The translations under genes were made by a program, and so were the position numbers. A DNA stretch of 64,000 bases from Actinoplanes sichuanensis (GTDB taxonomy: Bacteria > Actinomycetota > Actinomycetes > Mycobacteriales > Micromonosporaceae). Below, in pieces: positions 33,580 through 42,178 of this stretch. Every line of letters begins with the position of its first letter. The stretch's first letter is position 1. The notes beneath the pieces are model-generated. The model had not been told where the DNA came from, made no database searches, and saw only the letters and a program-made list of their open reading frames with translations. The stretch is from positions 6,448,001 to 6,512,000 of the forward strand of contig NZ_AP028461.1 in the NCBI RefSeq assembly GCF_033097365.1. Reading direction: 5' to 3'.

Positions 33580-34662
33580 ATGACCGTCAGAACACGCCAG
33601 CACCAACGTGGCCGGCCGATCGGCGCCGTGACGCGGCTGCTGCTCCCGATTCTTCTGGCCATGTCGGTGACGGCGCTGTTCGCCATGGTGTGGCAGTCGA
33701 CCGGTGAACAGTCCGACTTCGCCGAGCTGGAACGGGACGGCGTCCGGTACATCCAGGCTCTCGGGCCACTGGAGATCGCCCTCACCAACGCCGGTTCGGC
33801 CGCGGTCACCGGCACCCCCGCCAAACCGGAGGACCTGACCCGGGCCGTCGACGCGGTCGCCGCCGTCGACCGGGAGCTCGGCGAACGGCTGAGCACCCAG
33901 GACCGGTGGGCGGGCCTGCGCGCCAAGATCGAGGCGCTGCCCGCCGAGGCGGACAAGACGGAGACCATCGCGGCGTACGGCACGGTCAACGACCTGCTGC
34001 TGGCACTGATGGACAAGGTCCGGAACAGCTCCAAACTGGTCCGCGACCCGGACGCCGACCTCTTCTACCTCGGTGACGGCGCCGCCCAGGAACTCCCGGA
34101 GAGCATCGTGGCCGCCACCAGGTACACGAATCTGCTGGTGAGCCTGCCCGGGCTGGCCGCGGCCGACCGCGCCTCGACGCTCATCGACATCAGCACGGCC
34201 GGCTCGTCGCTGGCCGGTAACGCCCGGGACCTCTCCGACGACGTCCGGCTGGCCGTCGAGGGCACCGGCAGTGAGAGCTTGGGCAGCGCGCTGCTGAGTC
34301 GGCTCGACCGGTTCAACCGGGCAGTCGACAACCTGATGCCGCTGATGTCCGGACGCGAGGGGGCCGACACCGAGCAGGTCACCCAGCGGCGCGACGAGAT
34401 GCAGGCCGCCGCGGCAGACCTGTCGGCTGCGCTGCTCAGCCAGATCGACATCGGACTGCAGGACCGGATCTCCGCGCTCGACCAGCGCCTTCTGCTGGCC
34501 TCCGGCATCTTCGTGGTCTCGGTGCTGCTGGCCCTGGTGCCGGCCGGGCTGGCCCTGGCCACCCGGTCCCGCGGCACCCGGCCACCACGACCGGAACCGG
34601 TGGCCGTGCCGGAGCTGGAGTCGGAGCGCGAACGGTGGGGGCGGGTCAGTGTTCCTCAGTAG
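33580..34662 (+). CDS. Two-helix membrane sensor protein upstream of a conservon
   Basis: 360 residues. An N-terminal membrane helix (LLLPILLAMSVTALFAMVW), a ~290-residue mostly helical extracytoplasmic region, and a second helix (LLLASGIFVVSVLLALVPAGLALA, about 310-333) precede a short charged tail. There is no kinase, HAMP or methyl-accepting domain, so it looks like a stand-alone sensory module. Its 3' end overlaps the CvnA-like kinase gene by 14 nt, so the two are translationally coupled. The sensory part of CvnA is itself helical, and the two may interact. I do not recognise a named family. Confidence 0.75.
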   Translation: MTVRTRQHQRGRPIGAVTRLLLPILLAMSVTALFAMVWQSTGEQSDFAELERDGVRYIQALGPLEIALTNAGSAAVTGTPAKPEDLTRAVDAVAAVDRELGERLSTQDRWAGLRAKIEALPAEADKTETIAAYGTVNDLLLALMDKVRNSSKLVRDPDADLFYLGDGAAQELPESIVAATRYTNLLVSLPGLAAADRASTLIDISTAGSSLAGNARDLSDDVRLAVEGTGSESLGSALLSRLDRFNRAVDNLMPLMSGREGADTEQVTQRRDEMQAAAADLSAALLSQIDIGLQDRISALDQRLLLASGIFVVSVLLALVPAGLALATRSRGTRPPRPEPVAVPELESERERWGRVSVPQ

Positions 34663-36970
34663 GCTCCGCATCCGCGGGAAACTGATTCTGCTGGTGATCA
34701 TCCCGCTGCTGGCGATGGTCGCGCTGGTGGTGCCGGTGATCCGCAGCCTGGTGAACGACGCCGCGAAGGCCAACGAGATCGACACCGTCGCGACCATCGC
34801 CGGCCGGGTCGGCCCGCTGGTGGAGGACGTGCAGCGCGAGCGGCTGCTCTCGGTCGGCTTCCTGCTCGACGTCGTGGACGCCGACGACCTGGCGCTGCAG
34901 ACCGCCGCGGTGACCGACCGGGTCCGCGAGGTGCAACGGGACCTGGGCGACCGGCTGACGTCCGGGTTGCGGGGCGAGATCGGCCGGGTGGACGGTCTGG
35001 AGGACGTCCGGCAACGGGTCCGCGACCGGTCGATCCAGCCGGACATCGTCATCGCCGAGTTCGACCTGGTGCTGGACAGCATCATCGACTCGCTCGCGCT
35101 GGCCGACGAGGCCGACGCCGGCACCGCCGCCGGACGGCAGCTCATCGCGCTCGACGCCCTGTTCCGGATCGACGAGTCCACCAACGACAGCACCATGCTG
35201 CTGGCGATGATGGCGGCCGGCGGCATCGGCCGGTACTCGGTCGAGTACCGCGAGGAGAGCGCACGGTTCCAGACCTACCTGGATCAGTTCGCCGACTACG
35301 CCACGCCGGGCCAGCAGGAGCTGTACGAGCTGGTGACGGCCGCGTTCCAGGAGCGGGTCGGCAAGGACTTCGAAACCCGGTTCGCCGACGACCCGGCGGC
35401 CGCGATGACGGCGCTGCCACTGGACCGGCTCTTCCCGCAACTGCGTTCGTTCAGCATCCTCGGTGGTTTCGCCAAGAAACGGGTGGTCGACGACGTCACG
35501 GCGGCCGTCGCCGAGCAGCGCCGGGAACAGCTCACCATCGCGTACGGCACCGGTCTGCTCGTGGTCCTTGTTCTTCTCGTGGTCCTGGTCCTGGTGGCCA
35601 CCGTGGCCCGGGCCGTGGCCGTGCCGCTGACCAGGCTCGGCCGCGCCGCCGAACGGGTGGCCGAGGCGGGCGAGACGGAGCTGCGGCGGATCGCCGACGA
35701 CGAGGCCGAGACCATCGAGCCGGTCCGCATGGAGGTCCTCGACCTGGACGCCCAGGACGAGATCGGTGACCTGGCCCGGGTCTTCGCCCGAGTCCAGCGG
35801 ACCGCCTCGCAGCTGGTCGAACGTCAGGTCCTCAGCCGGCGCAACGTGGCCGAGATGTTCGGGCACATCGGCCGGCGTACCCAGAACCTGGTCGGCGGTC
35901 AGGTGGACCTGATCGACGAGTTGGAGAACGAGGAGACCGACCCGGACCGGCTGGCGAAGCTGTACCGGCTCGACCACATCGCCAACCGGTTGCGCCGTAG
36001 TGCCGACAGTCTCGTGGTGATCTCCGGGGCGGACCGGGAGGAGAGCCACTCCTCGCCGGTCCGGCTGATCGACGTGGCCCGGCTGGCGCTGGCCGAGATC
36101 GAGGACTACACCCGCGTCGACGTGGACGTCCCCCTCGAACTGCTGGTGGCGCCGTCGCTGGTCAGCGACCTGGTGCTGATCTGCGGCGAACTGCTGGAGA
36201 ACGCGACGGTCTTCTCCCCGCCGCACACCCGGGTGACGGTCGCCGCCCGGGCGGTGCCCGGTGGTGCCCGGCTGACCATCGCCGACCACGGCATCGGCAT
36301 GCTGGACGACCGACTCGCCGAGGAGAACTCCCGGATCGCCCGCCGCGAGCGGCTCGACCTCGTGCCGACCCAGGTGCTCGGGTTGTTCGTGGTCGGCCGG
36401 CTGGCGCGACGGCACGGCATGAACGTCGCCCTGTCGCACACCCCCGGCGGCGGGGTCACCGTCCAGGTGTCCATCGGCAGCGTCCTGCTGGCCGGGGACA
36501 TGCTCGTCGGCGAGCCGGTCGCGGGCCGGCCGCCGGGCCTGGAACGGCCGAGGCCGGTCGAGGTCCCGATGCCGATGCCGATGCCGGTGCCGCACGGGGC
36601 GCACGGGGGCGGTCCGGAACGGTCCACCGTACGGGAGGCGATCTCCCGGGTCAGCGACGTGATGAGCGACCCGATCACCTGGAACGGCTTCGACGTGGCC
36701 CGGCAGCTGCCGTCCGCCCCGCCGCCGGCCGCGATTCCGCCACCACCCGCGCCACCGGCGCCCGCACCCCCACCGGCGTCCGCCCCCACCTCGGTGGGTG
36801 GCCTGCGGCGGCGGATCCCGGGCGCCCAGCTGGCGCCGGCCGAGGCCGCGCCACTGGTCGCGCACCCGGCGACCGGGCCGGACCCGGACGCGGCCCGCCT
36901 GCTCGTCGAGCAGCTGGAGCTGGGCGTGGCGCAAGCGCTGCACGAAACCTCAACACACCCCCGACAGTGA
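34649..36970 (+). CDS. cvnA: CvnA-like sensor kinase with nitrate/nitrite-sensing-like domain
   Basis: 773 residues from GTG 34649. A membrane helix (LILLVIIPLLAMVALVVPVI), then a NIT-like helical sensor domain (VQRERLLSVGFLLD, ESTNDSTMLLAMMAAGG), a second helix (about 305-325), and a HAMP-like linker. A DHp-like stretch follows (NVAEMFGHIGRRTQNLVGGQVDLIDEL, LYRLDHIANRLRR). The HATPase is GELLENATVFSPP, IADHGIGM and VVGRLARRHGMNVAL. The C-terminal ~200 residues are Pro/Ala-rich and disordered. This architecture and the roadblock and DUF742 genes downstream define the CvnA position of a conservon. The normal fourth gene (CvnD GTPase) is missing. Confidence 0.9.
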   Translation: MFLSRLRIRGKLILLVIIPLLAMVALVVPVIRSLVNDAAKANEIDTVATIAGRVGPLVEDVQRERLLSVGFLLDVVDADDLALQTAAVTDRVREVQRDLGDRLTSGLRGEIGRVDGLEDVRQRVRDRSIQPDIVIAEFDLVLDSIIDSLALADEADAGTAAGRQLIALDALFRIDESTNDSTMLLAMMAAGGIGRYSVEYREESARFQTYLDQFADYATPGQQELYELVTAAFQERVGKDFETRFADDPAAAMTALPLDRLFPQLRSFSILGGFAKKRVVDDVTAAVAEQRREQLTIAYGTGLLVVLVLLVVLVLVATVARAVAVPLTRLGRAAERVAEAGETELRRIADDEAETIEPVRMEVLDLDAQDEIGDLARVFARVQRTASQLVERQVLSRRNVAEMFGHIGRRTQNLVGGQVDLIDELENEETDPDRLAKLYRLDHIANRLRRSADSLVVISGADREESHSSPVRLIDVARLALAEIEDYTRVDVDVPLELLVAPSLVSDLVLICGELLENATVFSPPHTRVTVAARAVPGGARLTIADHGIGMLDDRLAEENSRIARRERLDLVPTQVLGLFVVGRLARRHGMNVALSHTPGGGVTVQVSIGSVLLAGDMLVGEPVAGRPPGLERPRPVEVPMPMPMPVPHGAHGGGPERSTVREAISRVSDVMSDPITWNGFDVARQLPSAPPPAAIPPPPAPPAPAPPPASAPTSVGGLRRRIPGAQLAPAEAAPLVAHPATGPDPDAARLLVEQLELGVAQALHETSTHPRQ

Positions 36971-36983
36971 AGAAGGCTCCACC

Positions 36984-37412
36984 ATGGACAGTACTCAGCT
37001 CAGTGCCGAGGTGAAGACCTTCAACTGGCTGCTCGGCTCGTTCGCCAGCCGGACCGCCGGGGTGCAGGAGGCGGTCGTGGTCTCCTCGGACGGCCTGCTG
37101 ATGGCCCGGTCCTCGAAGCGGGAGCGGGCCGACTCGGATCGCCTGGCCGCCGTGGTGTCCGGGATGGCGAGTCTCGCCGCGGGCGCCTCCGAGTGGTACC
37201 GGCTGGGCGCGCTGAACCGGGTCGTGGTCGACATCGCCGAGGGCTATCTGGTGATCACCACGATCAGCCGGGGCTCGGCGCTGGGCGTCGTCGCGAGCCG
37301 GTCGGCCAATCTGGTCACCGTGGCGTACGAGATGACGCTCTTCGGGACCCGGGCCGGGGCGACGCTGACGCCCGGGTTGATCGCCGAACTGAAAAGCGCA
37401 GTGCAGAGTTGA
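36984..37412 (+). CDS. cvnB: CvnB-like Roadblock/LC7 protein
   Basis: 142 residues with the roadblock fold: FNWLLGSFASRTAGVQEAVVVSSDGLLMARS, ADRLAAVVSGMASLAAGAS, and a VVVDIAEGYLVITTISRGSALGVV strand pair. In conservons, CvnB regulates the CvnD Ras-like GTPase and forms a membrane complex with CvnA and CvnC. ATG 36984 follows AGAAGG and lies 13 nt after CvnA. Its stop overlaps the TTG start of the next gene. Confidence 0.92.
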   Translation: MDSTQLSAEVKTFNWLLGSFASRTAGVQEAVVVSSDGLLMARSSKRERADSDRLAAVVSGMASLAAGASEWYRLGALNRVVVDIAEGYLVITTISRGSALGVVASRSANLVTVAYEMTLFGTRAGATLTPGLIAELKSAVQS

Positions 37413-37864
37413 GCGGCGCGCCGGACCCCGAGTCGATCGGAAGGATCCCACCGTATCTTCGGGCCAACCCGGCCGGCGCCGCCCCGGCCGGGTCCCCGAA
37501 CCGGCCGCCGGCCGGCCAGGCGTCGCTGCGCCCGTTCATCCTGACCGCGGGCCGGGTCAGCGCGGTGGACCCGGAGATCGATCTGGAAACCCAGGTCACT
37601 CTCCGGCCGTACGATCCACGGACCGGTCGGCTGCCGTTGACCTCGCTCGGGCCGGAGATGCAGGCGATCGTCGAACTGTGCGTCGAGCCGGTGTCGGTCG
37701 CGGAGATCTCGGCCCGGCTGCGCCTGCACCTCGGGGTCACGAAGATCCTGGTCGCCGACCTGCGTGCGGCCGGATACCTGGACGTGCACGTCATCGACAC
37801 CCTGACCCCGATGTCCGCCGACACCATCCTGCGTGTGATGCAGGGACTCCGCGCGCTCTCCTGA
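37409..37864 (+). CDS. cvnC: CvnC-like DUF742 protein
   Basis: 151 residues. The start TTG 37409 overlaps the CvnB stop (TTGA). A Pro-rich N-terminus is followed by the DUF742 core: ASLRPFILTAGR, QVTLRPYD, MQAIVELCVEPVSVAEISARLRLHLGVTKILVADLRAAGYLDV, a winged-helix-like fold, and ILRVMQGLRAL. In conservons CvnC sits between CvnB and the GTPase CvnD. Here no cvnD follows: the next gene, after 123 bp, is a pectinesterase. Confidence 0.9.
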   Translation: MSGAPDPESIGRIPPYLRANPAGAAPAGSPNRPPAGQASLRPFILTAGRVSAVDPEIDLETQVTLRPYDPRTGRLPLTSLGPEMQAIVELCVEPVSVAEISARLRLHLGVTKILVADLRAAGYLDVHVIDTLTPMSADTILRVMQGLRALS

Positions 37865-37922
37865 CCCCACCCGGCTCATTGACACTCGACTATGTCGGGC
37901 CTACCGTCGGACGCACCGTTCA

Positions 37923-37936
37923 GGAAAGCGCTTACC
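37923..37936. promoter_or_regulatory. Palindromic site upstream of pectinesterase gene
   Basis: GGAAAGCGCTTACC contains the perfect 8-bp palindrome AAGCGCTT. It lies about 52 bp before the pectinesterase ATG, downstream of a possible TTGACA (37879-37884). LacI-family repressors of actinobacterial polysaccharide genes bind palindromes centred on GCGC. Candidate operator only. Confidence 0.45.
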
Positions 37937-37987
37937 TACAGGTCGCATCCCCCATCGCCGCGACCTGCTGAGGAAAGGACGTCCCCC

Positions 37988-38974
37988 ATGCAACGCTCCG
38001 TCCCCGCGGCCGTGGTCCTCGCGGTCGGGCTGATCGCCGCCCCCGCACCGGCGATCGCCGCCACCTCGTTCACCGTCGCCGCCGACGGGTCCGGGAACTA
38101 CACCACGATCCAGGCCGCGATCGCCGCCTCGTCCACCGGCGGGGTGATCACCGTCAAGGCCGGCACCTACCAGGGGCAGGTGCAGATCCCGGCGAGCAAG
38201 TCGGGGCTCACCATCCAGGGGGCCACCGGCAACTCCGGGGATGTGATCATCACCGGGAACAAGCCGCAGTCGACCGCCGGCACCGCGGGCAGCGCGACCG
38301 TCTACAACCTGGCTCCGAACAGCACGATCAAGGGCCTGACCATGCAGAACACGTACGGCGCGGGCAGTCAGGCACTGGCCCTGTACGCCGCCGGGGATCG
38401 GCAGGTCTACCGCAACGTGCAGATGAAGGGCTATCAGGACACGTTCCTGTCGTGGGGCGGCACCGGGTCGTCGCAGATCCGGCAGTACGTCTACAAGTCC
38501 TACATCTCCGGTGCGGTCGACTTCATCTACGGCAACGGCGCGGTGGTCATCGACAGCACCACCATCGAGTCGCTGAACATCGGCAGCAGCTCGAACAACG
38601 GCTACATCACGGCCGCCGCGACCGACGACGGCAATCCGTACGGCTTCCTGATCACCCGCTCCACGCTGAAGAGCTCGGCCGCCGCGCAGACGGTCGCGCT
38701 GGGCCGCTGCTGGCACGCCGGGAACGCCTCGGACGCGATCGGCCAGGTGCTGGTCCGGGAGTCGACGATCGGCAGCCACGTCCGGCAGGCGGGCGCCTGG
38801 CAGGACATGAGCGGCTGGTCCTGGAAGACGTGCCGGTTCAACGAGTACGGCAACACCGGCGCGGGTGCGACCAACGGCACCTCGGACCGGCCGCAGATGA
38901 GCGCGTCGACAGCGGCGAACTACACCGCGCAGAAGTACCTGGCCGGCTCGGACGGCTGGAACCCCGTCCAGTAG
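37988..38974 (+). CDS. Secreted pectinesterase (CE8)
   Basis: 328 residues. A signal peptide (AVVLAVGLIAAPAPAIAA) precedes a right-handed beta-helix with pectin methylesterase motifs: GSGNYTTIQAAIAA, MKGYQDTFLSWG (first catalytic Asp in QDTF), SGAVDFIYGNGAVVID (second Asp) and ALGRCWH (Arg of the LGRxW motif; Cys replaces the usual Pro). It removes methyl esters from pectin, releasing methanol. Monocistronic, preceded by a candidate LacI-type site and GAAAGGA. It matches the plant-polymer degradation theme of the region. Confidence 0.93.
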   Translation: MQRSVPAAVVLAVGLIAAPAPAIAATSFTVAADGSGNYTTIQAAIAASSTGGVITVKAGTYQGQVQIPASKSGLTIQGATGNSGDVIITGNKPQSTAGTAGSATVYNLAPNSTIKGLTMQNTYGAGSQALALYAAGDRQVYRNVQMKGYQDTFLSWGGTGSSQIRQYVYKSYISGAVDFIYGNGAVVIDSTTIESLNIGSSSNNGYITAAATDDGNPYGFLITRSTLKSSAAAQTVALGRCWHAGNASDAIGQVLVRESTIGSHVRQAGAWQDMSGWSWKTCRFNEYGNTGAGATNGTSDRPQMSASTAANYTAQKYLAGSDGWNPVQ

Positions 38975-39038
38975 GACGATCGATCCGCCGGCATCCGCCC
39001 TTAGGATCCTCTGTGGACTGACGTCACAGGGAGGCGCG

Positions 39039-40205
39039 ATGCCGGCGGACACCACGGTCGTGATCATCGGGGCGGGGCCCGCCGGGATGTCGCTGGCCAA
39101 CTTCCTGCAGCGGCGCGGCGTGAGCTGTGTGGTGCTGGAGATGCGCGATCGGGAGTACGTCGAAGGGCGCCAACGGGCCGGCGTCATCGACCACCGCGCC
39201 GGGGAGATCTTCGCCGAGTTCGGCCTGGACGGACCGGTCGCCGCGGGCGGGCCGGTCGAGACGCTGCTGGAGATCCGCACCGACGGGGTGCCCCGCCTGC
39301 TCGACGTCCCGGCGCTCGCCGGTGGCCGGCCGAGCCGGCTGGTACCGCAGCAGATGCTGGTCCAGCGGCTGATCGGCGCCTTCCTGGACGGCGGCGGCGA
39401 CCTGCGGTTCGCGGCGGCCGACGTGACCCCGCACGACCTCGACGGCGACCGGGCCCGCGTCACCTACCGCGATACGGACGGCACCGAGCACGAGCTGACC
39501 TGCGAGTACGTGGCCGGCTGCGACGGTTTCCACGGGGTGAGCCGGCGCAGCATCCCGGAGGGCGAGCTGTCCACCTACTCCTTCGACCACGGAATCGGGT
39601 GGTACACGGTGCTCGCCGACTCCCCCGCCCCGCGTTACCCGTTGATGGCGGTCAGCCGGTACGGGTTCGCCGCCCAGTTCGCCCGTGGCCCGTACGCCAG
39701 CCGGTTCTATCTGCAGTATCAGCCCGGCGACGACCCGCGGCAGTGGCCGGACGAGCACACCTGGGAGCAGTTGCGGTTGCGGCTCGGCGACGAGAGCCTG
39801 CCGGCCGGCACGATCACCGGCCGCGAAGTGGTGGAGATGCGCAGCTTCGTGGCCGAGCCGATGTCGTGGGGGCGGATGTTCCTGGTCGGCGACGCGGCGC
39901 ACATCATCACGCCGATGGGCGCGAAGGGCATGAACCTGGCGATCGCCGACGCGTACGTGCTGGCCCGGGCGATCATCGACGGCGAGGGCCTCACCGGCTA
40001 CTCGGCCACCTGCCTGCGCCGGACCTGGGACTACCAGGAGTTCTCCCGGTGGTACGCGGAGATGGTGCACGACGCGGGCGACGACTCGCCGTCCGGCGCG
40101 TTCCGCCGCAAACTGGCCCTGGCCCGCCTGGACCGGCTGTTCCGGTCACCACCGGCCGCCGCCGCGTTCGCCGATCTGATGGCCGGCACCGAGGTCGCGC
40201 CTTGA
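39039..40205 (+). CDS. pobA: 4-hydroxybenzoate 3-monooxygenase
   Basis: 388-residue group A flavoprotein that converts 4-hydroxybenzoate to protocatechuate with NAD(P)H and O2. FAD motifs are VVIIGAGPAGMSLANFL (Rossmann), CDGFHGVSRRSIP (the DG motif) and FLVGDAAHIITPMGAKGMNLAIADA. ERDREYVEGRQRAGVIDH-type residues near 32-52 and the PLMAVSRYGFAAQF strand match PobA. Length is as expected. The ATG at 39039 has GGGAGGCG upstream. No PcaR/PobR-type regulator or pca genes adjoin it, so protocatechuate would have to be used elsewhere. Confidence 0.93.
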   Translation: MPADTTVVIIGAGPAGMSLANFLQRRGVSCVVLEMRDREYVEGRQRAGVIDHRAGEIFAEFGLDGPVAAGGPVETLLEIRTDGVPRLLDVPALAGGRPSRLVPQQMLVQRLIGAFLDGGGDLRFAAADVTPHDLDGDRARVTYRDTDGTEHELTCEYVAGCDGFHGVSRRSIPEGELSTYSFDHGIGWYTVLADSPAPRYPLMAVSRYGFAAQFARGPYASRFYLQYQPGDDPRQWPDEHTWEQLRLRLGDESLPAGTITGREVVEMRSFVAEPMSWGRMFLVGDAAHIITPMGAKGMNLAIADAYVLARAIIDGEGLTGYSATCLRRTWDYQEFSRWYAEMVHDAGDDSPSGAFRRKLALARLDRLFRSPPAAAAFADLMAGTEVAP

Positions 40206-40299
40206 TCAGGGCTTGCACAGCTCAGACACAGGCATCCTTGAGTCATTTATGAGCATCGATTTCTAGCGTCTGCCGGGTCCCATCCCACAAGGAGGATCC

Positions 40300-41145
40300 A
40301 TGGACAACGACGACGAACCCGTCGGCCGCGTGCTCAGCCGCAGGCACGCGCTCGCCCTACTCGCGCTGACCGGCACCGGCCTGGCGGTGGCCGGGACGGC
40401 CGCGCAGGCCGCCACGAGGACGACCGCCGCCCCGGTGGCGACGAGTGTCGACTGCGTGGCGAAACCGGAGATGACCGAGGGGCCGTACTACGTCGACGAG
40501 GGGCTGGAGCGCTCGGACATCCGCGTCGACACCCTGGACGGCACGATCTCCGACGGCACCCGGTTCACCCTCGACCTCGACGTGCTCCAGATCGCCGCGG
40601 GCGCGTGCAGCGCACTGCCCGGCGCGATCGTCGACCTCTGGCACTGCGACGCCTACGGGGTCTACTCGGACCAGGCGGCGAACGACTCGGTCGGTCACAC
40701 GTTCCTGCGCGGATACCAGGTCAGCGACGAGTGCGGGCGGGTCCGGTTCGTCACCGTACTGCCCGGCTGGTACCAGGGCCGGACCGTGCACTTCCACCTC
40801 AAGATCAGAACCATCGGGACGGACGGCAATCCGTACGAGTTCACGTCCCAGCTGTTCTTCACCGACACCTTCAACAGCGCGTTCCTGGCCACCGAACCGT
40901 ATGCGGCCAAGGGCACCCCGGACACCACGAACGCCACCGACTTCATCTACCTGGCGGCCGGAGAGCAGATGCTGCTGTCGCCGCGCCGGGTACGCGGCGG
41001 CTGGACGGCCCGGTTCGCGATCGGCCTGGACCTGTCGGACACCGAGGTCGGCGACGACGACAGCGGCGGCGGCCCCGGCGGCCCGGGTGGCCCTCCGCCC
41101 GGACCGCCGCCGTCCACGTCACCGTCCCCGTCGGCGTCCGCCTAG
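40300..41145 (+). CDS. Tat-exported intradiol ring-cleavage dioxygenase-like protein
   Basis: 281 residues with a twin-arginine signal (LSRRHALALLALTGTGLAVAG, AQAA). The dioxygenase core has EGPYYVDEGLERSDIR, VDLWHCDAYGVYS (Tyr ligand), FVTVLPGWYQGRTVHFHLKI (Tyr and the two His ligands of Fe(III)) and SQLFFTDTF. Such secreted single-chain enzymes open catecholic rings, probably from lignin-type aromatics, outside the cell. A Gly/Pro/Ser-rich tail follows residue 250. A strong AAGGAGG precedes the ATG. The TAG stop lies inside the CTAG target duplication of the IS that follows. Confidence 0.88.
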   Translation: MDNDDEPVGRVLSRRHALALLALTGTGLAVAGTAAQAATRTTAAPVATSVDCVAKPEMTEGPYYVDEGLERSDIRVDTLDGTISDGTRFTLDLDVLQIAAGACSALPGAIVDLWHCDAYGVYSDQAANDSVGHTFLRGYQVSDECGRVRFVTVLPGWYQGRTVHFHLKIRTIGTDGNPYEFTSQLFFTDTFNSAFLATEPYAAKGTPDTTNATDFIYLAAGEQMLLSPRRVRGGWTARFAIGLDLSDTEVGDDDSGGGPGGPGGPPPGPPPSTSPSPSASA

Positions 41146-41159
41146 GCCGCGTTTCGTAA
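41146..41159 (+). repeat. Left terminal inverted repeat of the IS
   Basis: GCCGCGTTTCGTAA, identical to the inverted right end. Counting the adjacent AG of the target duplication, the match extends to 16 bp. Confidence 0.92.
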
Positions 41160-41264
41160 GTGCGGTCGAAGTGTGACGGGTCTCGGCGTGGCGGTTGTCG
41201 ATACGAAGTGAGGTCTCCGGTAAACGGGTTAGCGACCAAGCAAACCTGAACCACCGGAGACCTC

Positions 41265-42158
41265 GTGCCCAGCGTAGCGGCAGCGAGGCGACACGATCTC
41301 ACCGACGCTCAGTGGGCGGTGCTGGAACCGGCACTGCCTGCGGAGCCGGCAAGGGGTCGTCCGCCACGATGGACGAAACGGCAGATCATCGATGGGATTC
41401 GGTGGCGGGTCCGGGCGGGAACCCCGTGGCGGGACGTGCCCGAGGTGTACGCGCCCTGGCAGACGCTGTATCGCTGGTTCCGGCGCTGGCAGCGCGACGG
41501 GACCTGGGCGAGGATCCTGGCCCGGCTCCAGACCCGGGCCGACGCCGCCGGCGACATCGAATGGGCGGTGAGCGTCGACTCCACGATCAGCCGTGCCCAT
41601 CAGCATGCCGCCGGCGCCCGTCACGACGGTGACCTGCAGAAGGAACCGCCGGGTGGGGTGTTCACCGAACCCGCCGATCATGCTCTGGGCAGGTCCCGGG
41701 GCGGGTTCACCACCAAGACCCACCTGGCCTGCGAACAGGGCCGTAAGACGCTGTCGACGGTGATCACCGCTGGTCAGCGGGGTGACAGCCCGCAATTCAT
41801 CACGGTCCTCGAACGCATCAAGGTCTATCGGGTCGATGGTGGCCGGCCCCGGACCCGGCCGGATCTGGTCCTGGCAGACAAGGCGTACACCAGCAAAGGC
41901 AATCGCGGCTATGCCCGCCGCCGCAAGATCAGGGTGTGCATCCCGAGCAAGGCCGACCAGGACGCCCACCGCAAAGCCAAAGGCTCCAAGGGCGGGCGTC
42001 CTCCAGCGTTCGACCCGGTCGTCTACCGGCAGCGTCACGCCGTGGAGTGCGGCATCAACCAGCTCAAACAGAACAGGGCGATGGCCACCCGGTACGACAA
42101 ACTCGCCGTCCGTTTCGAAGCCACCGTCACCATCGCCGTCATCAACCAGTGGCTTTGA
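41265..42158 (+). CDS. IS5-family DDE transposase
   Basis: 297 residues in one frame. The N-terminal helix-turn-helix region is [14 protein letters not shown], then [21 protein letters not shown]. The DDE (RNase H-like) domain has [16 protein letters not shown] (first Asp), [13 protein letters not shown] (second Asp) and [31 protein letters not shown] (the Y-R-E type C1 signature with the catalytic Glu). ATG or GTG choice near 41265 gives [13 protein letters not shown]. No frameshift. Confidence 0.94.
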   Translation: MPSVAAARRHDLTDAQWAVLEPALPAEPARGRPPRWTKRQIIDGIRWRVRAGTPWRDVPEVYAPWQTLYRWFRRWQRDGTWARILARLQTRADAAGDIEWAVSVDSTISRAHQHAAGARHDGDLQKEPPGGVFTEPADHALGRSRGGFTTKTHLACEQGRKTLSTVITAGQRGDSPQFITVLERIKVYRVDGGRPRTRPDLVLADKAYTSKGNRGYARRRKIRVCIPSKADQDAHRKAKGSKGGRPPAFDPVVYRQRHAVECGINQLKQNRAMATRYDKLAVRFEATVTIAVINQWL

Positions 42159-42164
42159 TGGCTT

Positions 42165-42178
42165 TTACGAAACGCGGC
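42165..42178 (-). repeat. Right terminal inverted repeat of the IS
   Basis: TTACGAAACGCGGC, the exact complement of the left end, 6 bp after the transposase stop and directly followed by CTAG. Confidence 0.92.

Larger units (their letters stand above)
41146..42178 (+). mobile_element. Complete IS5-family insertion sequence, 1033 bp
   Basis: Bounded by perfect 14-bp terminal inverted repeats (GCCGCGTTTCGTAA) and flanked on both sides by CTAG (41142-41145 and 42179-42182), a 4-bp target duplication of the kind IS5-group elements make. One intact transposase gene is inside. The insertion lies exactly between two convergent genes whose TAG stops both use the CTAG, so neither is disrupted. Intact ends, TSD and ORF suggest a recent, potentially active copy. 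Confidence 0.92.

Noticed and set aside
31734..34034. 766-codon minus-strand frame opposite the GGDEF gene
   Set aside because: His/Gln/Arg/Gly-rich with no domain; the plus strand encodes an intact GGDEF protein.
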